DNA of 64,000 nucleotides from Bog-756 sp963725395 (GTDB taxonomy: Bacteria > Actinomycetota > Acidimicrobiia > Acidimicrobiales > RAAP-2), in assembly GCA_963725395.1 (NCBI GenBank), contig CAVRYH010000002.1, positions 496,001 to 560,000 of the forward strand, given 5' to 3'. Of the stretch, positions 8,863 through 17,012 are shown one piece after another (within the stretch, counting starts at the first letter, position 1; each line of letters starts with the position of its first letter). The notes under the pieces are model-generated. The model did not search any database and was not told the DNA's origin. It worked only from the letters and a program-made list of their open reading frames with translations. Position numbers and translations under genes: made by a program.

Positions 8863-9216
8863 TCAGCCCTCCTCGTCGTCCGATCGGGTACCGCCCGAGA
8901 CCTCCGGTGCATCGAGATTCCAACCCTCCTCGTCGGCCGACCGGGCTCGCTCACGCTCGGTGGGCTCGCCTCGCCCATCAGGATCGTCGATGCCCCCGTC
9001 CAAGGTGACGAGGGCTTCCGGATCGTCGAGCTCGACCCCGGCTTCCTCGAGCTCCCGTTCGTCCGCCTGCAGGTTGGGATCGAGCGACGGGTCCCGCTCG
9101 ACCGCCTCGAGAAAGCCGGGATCGAGAGCGGTCTTTTCGTCGAAGGCCTCGTCACCCTGCTCGAAGGGGTCCGAGCCCGAAGGCTCGTCTGGGGACCATT
9201 CGTCGTTCGTGCTCAT
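8863..9216 (-). CDS. Small acidic protein of unknown function
   Basis: A 117-residue, very acidic protein (about a third Asp/Glu) with no cysteine, no membrane segment and little predicted structure. The central stretch TALDPGFLEAVERDPSLDPNL (split here for reading: TALDPGFLEAVER then DPSLDPNLQADE) looks like the only ordered part and has repeated D-P-x-L units. Not recognised. It converges on the TetR gene with a 25-bp gap. Codon use looks like real coding sequence, and the ATG has GGAG about 11 bases upstream. Confidence 0.6.
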   Translation of the reverse strand: MSTNDEWSPDEPSGSDPFEQGDEAFDEKTALDPGFLEAVERDPSLDPNLQADERELEEAGVELDDPEALVTLDGGIDDPDGRGEPTERERARSADEEGWNLDAPEVSGGTRSDDEEG

Positions 9217-9854
9217 CTCGCGTCGTCTCCATCACTTGGTGGTCACTCCCGATCGTAGGGGGGATATCCGGGTGTCCGCTCCAGAGCAGGGATTTCAACG
9301 AAATGCCCCGAACCGGAAGCACGGCGGCGAGCCGGAATCATGTGCCGACCGGATCGTGGAGCTCGCCGGGCAGAACATCGCTCCCGACGGCGCGGATAGC
9401 CGGGTGATCGCAAGCCAGTGGCCATCCGTTTCATGTCGGCCACCCTGTCGATGACGCGCAACCCTGCCTCGGATGGCTCGTCATCACGAAGCGGACTCCG
9501 TGACTTCAGACGTGGCCCTCGTGTCCGCCGATGACCGATCCGACCTTGGTGGCATGCCTTCGCCGCGGTCACGCGGGAGCAGGTCCTGAACGGGCCCTAA
9601 GAGCGTGTCGAAGAACGCTGCTTCATCGGGGTCGACGGCGTATCGTGACTGGATCGGGCGTTTGGAGCCGACACCGCCGGCCGCCTTGGCCTCCGAAACG
9701 AGCGATGAGTTGACATCACCGCACCCATCATCCTGTCCGAACCACTTCCAGGTGGTCCCGCAGAGTGCCACTGTCTTTCGCGATCGGCACGAAGTCCGCC
9801 TAGGCTGAGCTTTGGCGACGCAGTTCCAAACATGGACAGACCGGCGGGAGTCCC
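9217..9854. other. Gap before tRNA with no convincing gene
   Basis: Two short minus-strand frames cross this region, but neither has recognisable domains, a ribosome-binding site or clear coding bias. Base composition is more mixed than in the genes to the left. The last bases hold a perfect short palindrome, GGCGGGA/TCCCGCC, that runs into the first three bases of the tRNA. This may be decayed sequence at the edge of an island. Confidence 0.45.
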
Positions 9855-9927
9855 GCCCACGTAGCTCAGGGGATAGAGCACTCGTTTCCTAAATGAGGTG
9901 TCGCAGGTTCGATTCCTGCCGTGGGCA
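9855..9927 (+). tRNA. tRNA-Arg (anticodon CCT)
   Basis: All arms fold by eye: acceptor GCCCACG with CGTGGGC plus discriminator A; D stem GCTC/GAGC; anticodon stem CTCGT/ATGAG (one G-T pair) around the loop TTCCTAA, giving anticodon CCT; T stem GCAGG/CCTGC around TTCGATT. It reads AGG codons. CCA is not encoded. Arg tRNA genes are common integration sites, and the next 8 kb is accessory in character. Confidence 0.95.
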
Positions 9928-9945
9928 CGCTGTGATGTCGCGAGG

Positions 9946-10083
9946 GGCCAGGTACCCAGGACCGCCCTCCGTGGCCGGAGCGCGGACACTTGAGCACCGT
10001 GCTGAGTCGGTGCACGCTTTTATCGCATTCTCATGGATTGAGGTTGGCCAAGTGCCCAGGACCGCCCGCCGTGACCGGAACGC
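9946..10083. repeat. Pair of imperfect 38-bp direct repeats
   Basis: Two copies starting at 9946 and 10046, exactly 100 bp apart, share 33 of 38 positions. The best-conserved core is CCCAGGACCGCCC followed by CCGTG and CCGGA. They lie just downstream of the tRNA and upstream (3' side) of the methyltransferase gene. No ORF explains them. They could be recombination sites, decayed element ends or regulatory repeats. Confidence 0.6.
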
Positions 10084-10147
10084 CGGACGCGTCCGCGGAT
10101 CCGCCTAGAAGACCCCGCTCAAATCCGAAGTGCCCCTATGCCCGGGA

Positions 10148-10936
10148 TCAAGCAGCCCTCGCTGTAATCCAGTCAAACTCGGATGGAATCCGGACGCCGA
10201 CATCCCGGTCGCATAACGGCGAGATGACCTCTTCTAACGCCTCGCAGAATGCTTCATAGCCGACCACTTCGATCGCCGGCACGGACGGCCCAGCTGCCGC
10301 GAGCGTCCGAACGGCGGTCGAAGTGTCCGGCCATTCGTTGACCACCTTCACGGTGCCGCGCTCGAGGGCCACAAATCCCGCAGCACTCAGCATGTCGCCG
10401 ATCACATTCTGCGTGTCGCCTTGTTCTGTCGTTGCCGCGCCGTGGCTGGATGGAGACAACTCGATGACCTTGAGGAAGTAGGGCATCAGCCCCAGCCGGT
10501 CGAATTGACCCCAGAAGGTGAGGCCCAAACGGCCCTCGGGGACCAGAACGCGCTTCGCCTCTTGGAGCGCACCCTCGCACCCCTTCCAGATCCCGTTGAA
10601 ACTGGTGGCGAGATCGAAGCTGGCATCCGGGAAGGGCAGAGCGAACATGTCCCCAGCCCGAAAACTCCCACCAGGCGTCCGCGCCGCTGCAATCGTGGTG
10701 AGTCGTTCTGACGCATCGATCCCTGAGACGACAGCGCCCCTCCGCGCCGCCACCGAGGCGGCAAAGCCCGAACCGCAGGCGATGTCCAAGAGGCGGACTC
10801 CGGCATCGACGCCAAGTTGATCGAAGAGCACCTCATTAGCCGGAAGCGCATAGGGCTCCCACAGGTAGGCCCATTCTGCGGCTCGCGCCCCCCAACCCCG
10901 CCCGGCTCCTTCCCAGTCCACCCTGCTCGACGCCAT
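10148..10936 (-). CDS. Class I SAM-dependent methyltransferase (Methyltransf_11 type)
   Basis: A 262-residue enzyme with the Rossmann SAM-binding signatures in order: motif I LLDIACGSGFAAS near residues 49-61, motif II GIDASERL near 72, DMFALPFPDASFDLA near 95-110, and motif IV EAKRVLVPEGRLGL near 125-140. The substrate is not deducible. AAGGAGG stands five bases before the ATG, one of the best ribosome-binding sites in the window. It is divergent from a TetR gene and shares with it a long inverted repeat, so its expression is very likely repressor-controlled; a small-molecule detoxifying or signalling methyltransferase is plausible. Confidence 0.8.
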   Translation of the reverse strand: MASSRVDWEGAGRGWGARAAEWAYLWEPYALPANEVLFDQLGVDAGVRLLDIACGSGFAASVAARRGAVVSGIDASERLTTIAAARTPGGSFRAGDMFALPFPDASFDLATSFNGIWKGCEGALQEAKRVLVPEGRLGLTFWGQFDRLGLMPYFLKVIELSPSSHGAATTEQGDTQNVIGDMLSAAGFVALERGTVKVVNEWPDTSTAVRTLAAAGPSVPAIEVVGYEAFCEALEEVISPLCDRDVGVRIPSEFDWITARAA

Positions 10937-10945
10937 CGATCCTCC

Positions 10946-10990
10946 TTAGACGCACGACCGTATAACAATACTAAACGATCGTGCGTCTAA
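10946..10990. promoter_or_regulatory. Perfect 12-bp inverted repeat with 21-bp spacer: TetR operator candidate
   Basis: Arms TTAGACGCACGA and TCGTGCGTCTAA are exact complements and fill the space between the divergent methyltransferase and TetR genes. The spacer is AT-rich and holds -10-like TATAAC and TATACG on the two strands. Each arm also contains a small ACGNNCGT dyad (10954 and 10975), two helical turns apart, which would suit two dimers side by side. Inferred operator controlling both genes. Confidence 0.7.
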
Positions 10991-11023
10991 GATGCAAGGG
11001 TGCCGGTCGAGTGAGGAGTCAAG

Positions 11024-11650
11024 ATGGCCCTGGAGGAAACCCCGAAGAGGCAAACGCGGGCCCCGGGAGAGCGCTCACGCGCCCGCGTCGTGGACCAGGC
11101 AGCGCAGTTGGCAACGATCGAGGGAATCGAAGGGATCTCGATCGGACGGTTGGCCGACGCCACCGGCATCCCCAAGAGCAGCGTCTACGCCCTCTTCGGC
11201 TCCAAGGAAGAACTCCAGCTGGCGACCATCAACGCAGCACGTGACAGTTTCATCGTCGAGGTCGTCACCCCGGCGTTGCATGCGACCTCGCCCGGGCGCC
11301 AGCGCCTGTTCGCCCTTTGTGAGGGCTTCCTCTCCTACGTCGAGCGGCGTGTCTTCCCCGGTGGCTGCTTCTTCGTCTCCGCCGCGGCCGAGGTTGGCGC
11401 TCACCCTGGGCGCGTCCATGACGAGGTTGCTCGAATCCAACAGCAGTGGCGCGACTTGCTCGGACGCGAAGCCAGCGCGGCCGTTGATCGAGGCGAACTA
11501 CCCATTGGCACGGATCCCCAGCAGCTCGCCTTTGAGCTCGGTGTAATCCTGGCTGGAACGGACATAGTCAGCGTTCTTCACGACGATTTGGCCGTGATCG
11601 GCCGCGCCCGATCAGCTGTCAAGAGTCGGCTGGCCAGCGAGTCGAGCTAG
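11024..11650 (+). CDS. TetR-family regulator (YxaF/LmrA-like C-terminus)
   Basis: A 208-residue regulator. The DNA-binding part reads RARVVDQAAQLATIEGIEGI, then SIGRLADATGIPKSSVYALF as the helix-turn-helix (about residues 43-63) and SKEELQLATI. The C-terminal domain includes VERRVFPGGCFFVSAAAE, typical of the YxaF-type TetR_C group, in which the cysteine after GG is common. GAGGAG lies upstream of the ATG. It is divergent from the methyltransferase and separated from it by the inverted repeat described above, so it probably represses both. The ligand is unknown. Confidence 0.85.
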   Translation: MALEETPKRQTRAPGERSRARVVDQAAQLATIEGIEGISIGRLADATGIPKSSVYALFGSKEELQLATINAARDSFIVEVVTPALHATSPGRQRLFALCEGFLSYVERRVFPGGCFFVSAAAEVGAHPGRVHDEVARIQQQWRDLLGREASAAVDRGELPIGTDPQQLAFELGVILAGTDIVSVLHDDLAVIGRARSAVKSRLASESS

Positions 11651-11767
11651 CCCGACCGCTTGAACAGCAGCCCTGCTTGTTGGAATTCGCCCCTTGCCCC
11701 GCCCTGTCTTGGAGCCGCCCGATCGAGTTCAGCAGGTGTCCAGATCGGCCGGGTCGCGGACACACAT

Positions 11768-12004
11768 CTACTTCGGTCCGAAGTAGCGACCGTCCCACGT
11801 GTAGACGAGGTGTGTCCGACCGTCGACATCGGTCTGTCGCTCCTCAGCGCGGAGATACCGGTGCTGTTGTCCATCGCTCATGACTATGCAGAGCTGGGCG
11901 GGTTCGGTGTCGACACCTTGGCGGTTCCCGTCCATCGGCCCACCTTCGAGGACGGCTTCCTCGCGGCCTCCGCTACCCACACCCAGAACCATTTTGGGAA
12001 TCAT
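11768..12004 (-). CDS. Possible small hypothetical protein
   Basis: A 78-residue frame ending in HLVYTWDGRYFGPK. The last 35 residues (MSDGQQHRYLRAEERQ, then DGRTHLVYTWDGRYFGPK) have the balanced composition of a small beta-rich domain. A CAGGG motif precedes the chosen ATG. It lies in the decayed stretch next to an IS remnant, so it could be an old fragment; its stop codon is part of a perfect 19-bp palindrome. No function recognised. Confidence 0.35.
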   Translation of the reverse strand: MIPKMVLGVGSGGREEAVLEGGPMDGNRQGVDTEPAQLCIVMSDGQQHRYLRAEERQTDVDGRTHLVYTWDGRYFGPK

Positions 12005-12153
12005 CACACCCTGGATCGTGTGCTTCAACACACCCGCCCGTGAGCACCGGCTCAGTGGCACGCGTCGAGCCTGGCGAACGGCACGTTGACGGCAGGTCCC
12101 CCCAGGGTCTGCCCTTCTTCGCCGGCGTCCGGGATCTCTGTGGGTGGGGCCCG

Positions 12154-12498
12154 GTCAGCTGGTCGATGGGCAACCGACAGACCAGTGGGTTGATTACCCA
12201 GGCGGTGACCATGGCCGCGCCGCGACGTGAACCCGGGACCGAGCTCATCCGATCGGCGTGGTCCCGTCCTGCGGATCGACAGACGGGCGACTGCTACGAC
12301 AACACCGCCATCGAGAGGTTCTGGGCCACGCTGAAGCGAGAGCTCAGCTGGATCAACGGCTCGTCTACACATGAGCTGATCACGCCGGCGCAGCACCCTC
12401 TTCGACTGCATCGACATCCTCTGCAACCGGGAGCCCTTCCGAGTCGGGCCCGGTCGCTGAGTCCGCTTGACTACGAAGCCTTGCTCGTGGTGGCCTGA
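12154..12498 (+). pseudogene. IS3-family transposase remnant
   Basis: Two pieces of an IS3-type OrfB integrase core are readable in one frame: SWSMGNRQTSGLITQAVTMA (the usual mid-domain segment) and, after a deletion that removes the HSDxGSQY strand, TGDCYDNTAIERFWATLKRE, the third catalytic-acid region. The following part (LFDCIDILCNRE) is in another frame, and the final LSPLDYEALL is back in the first, so the gene is truncated at the 5' end, internally deleted and frameshifted. No terminal inverted repeats were found. It cannot be functional. It marks past insertion downstream of the tRNA. Confidence 0.75.
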
Positions 12499-12587
12499 AA
12501 GCATAATCGGGTATCCGCCGAAGCGGTCAACTCCAGAGAACAATGCATAGATCAGTTGAGCGCTTGAGAAGAGGGGGAATTCTGCGT

Positions 12588-13784
12588 GTGAGGTCTTGGC
12601 TGGCGGTCGGGTGCGCAGGGATTCTTTTCGCGTCGACCCTCGTGGGGACCGGCGCCGCGGCCGCCCCGAGCAGTCCAGCACGAACGAAGGCACAGTTGGT
12701 AGAGATCGACATCCCTGCCCCAGCTGGCGAGATCAACTCGAAATGGCTGAACTATCCGGGTCCTCCTCGGGCGAACGTGCTCTTGCCACCCGGCTACAAC
12801 CCCCGCAGGCGCTATCCCCTGGTCGTCTTCCTGAACGGGCTCGACTTCAACTATGACTCGTACGCCCAATATGGACTGACCAAGCCGTTTGAACGCCTCA
12901 ACGCCATCGTGGTCATGCCCGAAGGGGGCAACGGCTGGTACACGGACTGGTGGAACGACGGTGGCCGTGGCAACCCATCATGGGAGAGCTACGAGCTTGA
13001 AACCGTGATCCCGACCATCCTGGCCAGCTACCCAATTCTGCCGCAGCGTCGCTATCACGCCCTCATTGGGATATCGATGGGGGGACTTGGCGCCACCTAC
13101 CTGGGCGGTCGTCTGCCCGGCTTCTTCGGATCGGTGGCCTCGCTCTCGGGCTTCGTGGATCCCCAGTGGAACGCCACGGTCGTTCAGCCTGCGATGGCGG
13201 CCCTGTCGAATGCAGCCGCGAAGGGGGACACCGATCCCGATCCCATCTATGGTCCCCCAGACGGCTTTTATGCCACCGGTCACAATCCGACCATGCTCGC
13301 ATCGAATCTTCAGTACACGCGGGTGTTCGAGAGCACCGGCACAGGCATTCCGAGCAAGGCCGATCCTGATCCTGGCCAATTCGCCATCGAGGAGGAGCAG
13401 ATCATCTACCCGATGAGCCAGAGCTACTACGAAGCCCTGGTTGCCGCTGGGATCGACGTCACCTACCAGGTCCACCCTGGGGGCCACGATATCCCCGACT
13501 TCCTAGGCGAGATCAAGGCCATGCTCAGGTGGGGCCTCTTCAAGCCGGTCGCCAGCGAGCCGAGGTTCTGGAACAACCAGACCGTCGCCGCCACGGGACA
13601 GCTATGGGACTTCAGCTACCGGTTCGTGAACCCACCGACCCAGATCGTTACGTTCAGTCGATCGGGAACTCTGTTGTCAATCAGTGCCGCCGGTTCGGCG
13701 GTCACCATCACCACAGACTCGGGGTGCACCATTCACGCTTCTACGCCGACGACCCTTCATCTGTCCGGCCGCAACTGCAGGTGA
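12588..13784 (+). CDS. Secreted esterase-D / antigen 85-like alpha/beta hydrolase
   Basis: A 398-residue exported protein. The GTG start, behind GAGGGGG, yields a classical signal peptide (RSWLAVGCAGILFASTLVG, cleavage near AAAAP). The hydrolase domain shows YPLVVFLNGLDFNYDS near residue 76, VVMPEGGNGWYTDWW near 108, the nucleophile elbow GISMGG at about 161-166, and a late histidine in HPGGHDIPDF. This is the esterase D/PHB depolymerase-like fold that also contains mycolyltransferases. The last 90 residues form a separate beta-rich domain. Natural substrate unknown: cell-envelope lipid or an environmental ester. An ATG 45 bp upstream would give an unnatural basic extension. Confidence 0.75.
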   Translation: MRSWLAVGCAGILFASTLVGTGAAAAPSSPARTKAQLVEIDIPAPAGEINSKWLNYPGPPRANVLLPPGYNPRRRYPLVVFLNGLDFNYDSYAQYGLTKPFERLNAIVVMPEGGNGWYTDWWNDGGRGNPSWESYELETVIPTILASYPILPQRRYHALIGISMGGLGATYLGGRLPGFFGSVASLSGFVDPQWNATVVQPAMAALSNAAAKGDTDPDPIYGPPDGFYATGHNPTMLASNLQYTRVFESTGTGIPSKADPDPGQFAIEEEQIIYPMSQSYYEALVAAGIDVTYQVHPGGHDIPDFLGEIKAMLRWGLFKPVASEPRFWNNQTVAATGQLWDFSYRFVNPPTQIVTFSRSGTLLSISAAGSAVTITTDSGCTIHASTPTTLHLSGRNCR

Positions 13785-14058
13785 GGTGAGGGATTGCGCG
13801 ACAATCTGACGTAGCACCTCCCGTGACGCTCTTTCAGTTGGCTGGATAGATCACAGCTGCCTCCGCTCGACGCTGGGCGAAGGGAGATCAGGATGCCCTC
13901 GCACGCCGGGAGTGTGGGTGGGACACTGCCGACGACGGGTCCTACAGTTCCTCGGTGGATGCACCACTGTTGCGCCGCCCAGCGAGCTCGCGAACTCCCT
14001 CTTCGTTCCGGCAGTGCCGGCAATGCGTGTGTCGAGTGAATTGCCGTCGCCCTCACCT

Positions 14059-14274
14059 CGCAGGCTCGCCAACGCGCAGCTCCGAGCGGAACCTCGCATG
14101 ATCGGGAGGGTTCTCGCCCCTCAAAAGGTTCTCCTGGTCGGCACCGCATCGATCGGCGGACCGATCCTCGGGGCGATCGCTGACGCGGTCGGCGTCCGCG
14201 CCCCAGTCCTCATCGGAGGCGTGGCCACCCCGGTAGCGGCAGCCTTCGGTGTGCTCGCCGCCCGTCGTCTGTAG
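14059..14274 (+). pseudogene. 3' remnant of an MFS permease
   Basis: The last 70 codons of this frame match the end of enterobactin-exporter-like MFS proteins: QLRAEPRMIGRVLAPQKV, then GTASIGGPILGAIADAVG and a final hydrophobic helix. The upstream frame has no permease sequence, so about 350 residues are missing. It is a stub left by deletion. A complete MFS of the same family is present elsewhere in this window on the minus strand (40,939-42,237). Confidence 0.6.
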
Positions 14275-14298
14275 GGGCGGCGAGCACAGGGACCTGCC

Positions 14299-14544
14299 TC
14301 AGGAGTTGTGATCGATCCAGGCGATCAATGAGTCCTTGTTGTCGAAGTCGATCTCCCTGTCCTCGTTCGGGAGGTACACCGAGTGGACGCCGTCGATCAC
14401 GGTGACACTGAGGAGGAACTCTCCGTTGGGGTCGAGACACCATGACGCGTGCGCCCCAGGCGTCGTTGATGGTTCATATCTCCAGCCTGGGCGTCTTTTC
14501 AAGTCGAGGCACACCTGATCGAACAAATCGTCGTCACTGGTCAT
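14299..14544 (-). CDS. Small conserved-looking hypothetical protein
   Basis: An 81-residue soluble protein with balanced composition: DLFDQVCLDLKRRPGW, then SWCLDPNGEFLLSVTVID and a C-terminal DFDNKDSLIAWIDHN. The pattern suggests an alpha-beta-beta-alpha fold with two cysteines that are not arranged as a metal site. GGAGG six bases before ATG supports real expression. Not recognised; no operon partner. Confidence 0.6.
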   Translation of the reverse strand: MTSDDDLFDQVCLDLKRRPGWRYEPSTTPGAHASWCLDPNGEFLLSVTVIDGVHSVYLPNEDREIDFDNKDSLIAWIDHNS

Positions 14545-14624
14545 CTCGTGCCTCCTACATGGTCATCTCAGTGAGTCGGTGGTGCCTGCTCATACCCTGC
14601 CCGGATCGGTGGTGATGTGTGCCT

Positions 14625-15398
14625 CTACAGCAGCGATTCAAGCCTCGCCGCCATCTCTCGATAGCGGTTCACTGGGATGAGATGGACACCATCGAATGCC
14701 TCGGACTCGTAGATGGCCTTGATGTGATCGCAGGCAATATCCACCCCCGAGCCACCATCTCGCTCGAGCTGGCTGACGATCGCCTCAGGGACCGCCAACT
14801 GGGGTACGCCGGCCGAGAGCTTGCGAGCCATCGTCGGACTGGGGAGCACCATCACCCCTGCGTAGATCGGACCGTCGAACTCGACCGAGGAACGCCATCG
14901 GACTAGTTCGTCGACCGAGTACGTCACCTGAGCGAAGAGAAAGTCGGCGTCCTGCTTCCAGCGGGGAACGGACCGAAGCCCGGTCGCTACGCCGAACCGA
15001 AGAGGATCGATCGCCTTCGTGCGTTCCGCGAAGGATCGGGCCTCGGTGATCATCGACCTGACCGTGAGGTCATCCGAACGGGCACCTGTCTCGGGTCGGT
15101 CACCGTACACGAACAGAAACTCGTTCACTCCATACGCCGCCGCGGTAAGGAGGTCCCTCTGGAATCCGAGAACATTCCGGTCACGAGCATTGATGCACGC
15201 GATCGAGCGACCGCCCATGAGCTGCACTTCATGCGCAACGGCGATACTCGACACCGTCGCACGTCCGATGTGATTATCCGGGATCAGGAAGGCGCTGGCG
15301 ACTTCACTCAGCACGCCGATCTGGTGGCGCACGTGCATCATGTCAGGCCGAGTCGCAGGTTCGACTTCGCAGACTATCTCAAATGTCCCCGTCGGCAT
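14625..15398 (-). CDS. Methylenetetrahydrofolate reductase-like (MetF fold) protein
   Basis: A 257-residue TIM barrel with the MetF family outline: FEIVCEVEPATRPDM at the first strand, IPDNHIGRATVSSIAVAHE near 35, MGGRSIACINARDRNV near 60, and FLFVYGDRP near 90, where the family normally reads GD. These proteins bind FAD and reduce 5,10-methylenetetrahydrofolate to the 5-methyl form for methionine synthesis. The sequence is shorter and more divergent than true MetF, so a related C1 or corrinoid-linked oxidoreductase is equally possible. The ATG giving MPTGTFEIV is chosen; sequence upstream is low-complexity. Confidence 0.65.
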   Translation of the reverse strand: MPTGTFEIVCEVEPATRPDMMHVRHQIGVLSEVASAFLIPDNHIGRATVSSIAVAHEVQLMGGRSIACINARDRNVLGFQRDLLTAAAYGVNEFLFVYGDRPETGARSDDLTVRSMITEARSFAERTKAIDPLRFGVATGLRSVPRWKQDADFLFAQVTYSVDELVRWRSSVEFDGPIYAGVMVLPSPTMARKLSAGVPQLAVPEAIVSQLERDGGSGVDIACDHIKAIYESEAFDGVHLIPVNRYREMAARLESLL

Positions 15399-15556
15399 CG
15401 CTCCACGATACGCCGGGCACCCGGTGGGTGTCCCCGATCGGTTCGGTGGCGGTTCTGGGCCACGGACGACCGGCATTGGTGGCATGTCCAGGGCGCGCGA
15501 GTACGACCCTGGTCGGCTCGGCACCGGTCAGACCGCGGGAGTCAGGTCGTCACCGC

Positions 15557-16879
15557 TCAGGCTCTCGGGAGGACCGCCGTCGCGGTGGCGGTTGGGCCCT
15601 CACCGATGGCATTGACGGCCCTGACCCGTAGTGTGTGGTCACGCCCACCTCTGAGGCCGTTCACGGTGCAGGCGGTGGGACCGGATGCTGTCGGACCGGG
15701 TGCCGTGCAGATGTTCTTGCCGCTGTACGTGGCGGACACCACATAGAAGAGGATAGGAGTTCCACCGTCAGAAGTCGGAGCCGTCCAGGAGACGGAGATG
15801 GAACCCTCGCCAGGTGTTCCGGTGGCCCCTGTGGGGATACCTGGCCTTGTGATCCTGGCTTCGACCGACCACTGCTCGATCAGAGTCTGACTGGTTCCCA
15901 CTCCCGCCGCCCAGCAGTCTGATGAGCTCAAGCAACTCACGCCGTCAAGGACATTCTGAGTGGTCGGGTGGGTATTCGGGGTAGGGACCTTGGCCCAGGA
16001 GATTCCGTCCCAATGCTCAGCCAGGGTCTGCTCGAACACCGCACCAACGTCGCCGAACCCGACAGCCCAGCAATCCGAGGTGGAGAGACGGCTCACGCCA
16101 TCTAGCTGATTCGTTCGCAACGAGCTGGTGTCCTTGGTGGTCACGATCGACCAAGCGCTGCCATCCCAATGCTCAGCGAGTGTCTGGCTGGTCCGATCGA
16201 CATTCGCGGTCAGCGCGAACCCGACGGCCCAGCAATCCGAGGTATCGATGCAAGTCACGCCCGAAAGCTGGTTGTTCGCAAAACTCGGATCTGCGGTGGT
16301 GATGATCGACCAAGCGCTGCCATCCCAGTGCTCGGCCAAGGTGTCTCTGGAGCCCCCTCCGCCGACGTATCCGAACCCGACAGCCCAGCGTCAGAGCTGG
16401 ACGCAGCACGCGACACCACCGAGCACATCGCCCCCCGAGGACGTGACGCTGGGGGTGCTGACGATGGACCAGGCTGTGCCGTCCCAGTGCTCGGCGAGGG
16501 TCTGGTTGGTCCCCCCGGTGCCGCTGGACGCGAATCCGACCGCCCAGCAGTCGGAGCTATCAGTGCACGCCACGCCCGCGAGATCATTGGACCGCGGGGG
16601 CTGGTGTTGGGGGTGGTCACGACGGCCCAACTGCAGCCGTTCCATTGCTGGGCGAGGCTCTGGGCGGTGCCCCCACTGAAGGATGTCCCACCGACCGCCC
16701 AGCAGTCCGAGGCACTGATGCAGGTCACCCCAGACAGAGGGCTGTCCCCTGGGGCCGAGACGATCGACCAGGTAGTTGGCACCCGCCGCAGGGCCCGCCG
16801 CCCAGGCGGTCGCGGCCGCGGCGGCGACGAGGAACATGGTAGCGGCCGCGGCACGCATCGTCCGATGGAGGCTGAACAT
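15557..16879 (-). pseudogene. Secreted SDCWAVG-repeat protein with C-terminal FN3 domain, frame-broken
   Basis: Joining three frame segments gives one protein. It has a signal peptide (MRAAAATMFLVAAAAATAWA), then six repeats of about 45-50 residues built on LAEHWDGSAWSIV ... GVTCxxxSDCWAVG, then a fibronectin type III domain (PGIPTGATGTPGEGSISVSW onward). Each repeat resembles a beta-propeller blade with a conserved C...C pair. Frame changes occur near 16,770 and 16,595, and an in-frame TGA at 16,391 interrupts repeat 4. If real, the gene is dead; if assembly errors, it encodes an extracellular beta-propeller of about 440 residues. Function unknown; such proteins are exported and often expanded in soil actinobacteria. 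Confidence 0.7.
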
Positions 16880-17012
16880 CGCACACACGGTGGCCCGATA
16901 CCGCAGCGCCCGGTCGGTGCAGGGGCGGTGACGCCTACCGTCACAGTCCGGTTCACCTGGGATGTTCGGGTATGCAGTCGAGTGGTCCGCTCGGCGGGTG
17001 CGGAGCGAATCT

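Noticed and set aside
9484..9771. Minus-strand ORF of 95 codons in the gap before the tRNA
   Set aside because: No ribosome-binding site, no recognised domain and weak coding bias.
9843..9857. GGCGGGA/TCCCGCC palindrome touching the tRNA 5' end
   Set aside because: Short arms that partly use tRNA bases; no T-run and no sign of function, so probably chance.
9597..9989. Minus-strand ORF containing RNRTCDTSFRKRVLYPL
   Set aside because: This is the well-known false ORF made by translating the antisense of a tRNA gene; the tRNA-Arg explains it.
11660..12043. Plus-strand ORF next to the IS remnant
   Set aside because: Non-ATG start without a ribosome-binding site; the minus strand frame has more protein-like composition.
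13912..14058. 5' part of the frame containing the MFS remnant
   Set aside because: Arg/Pro/Ser-rich with no permease similarity; only the 3' 70 codons are protein-like.
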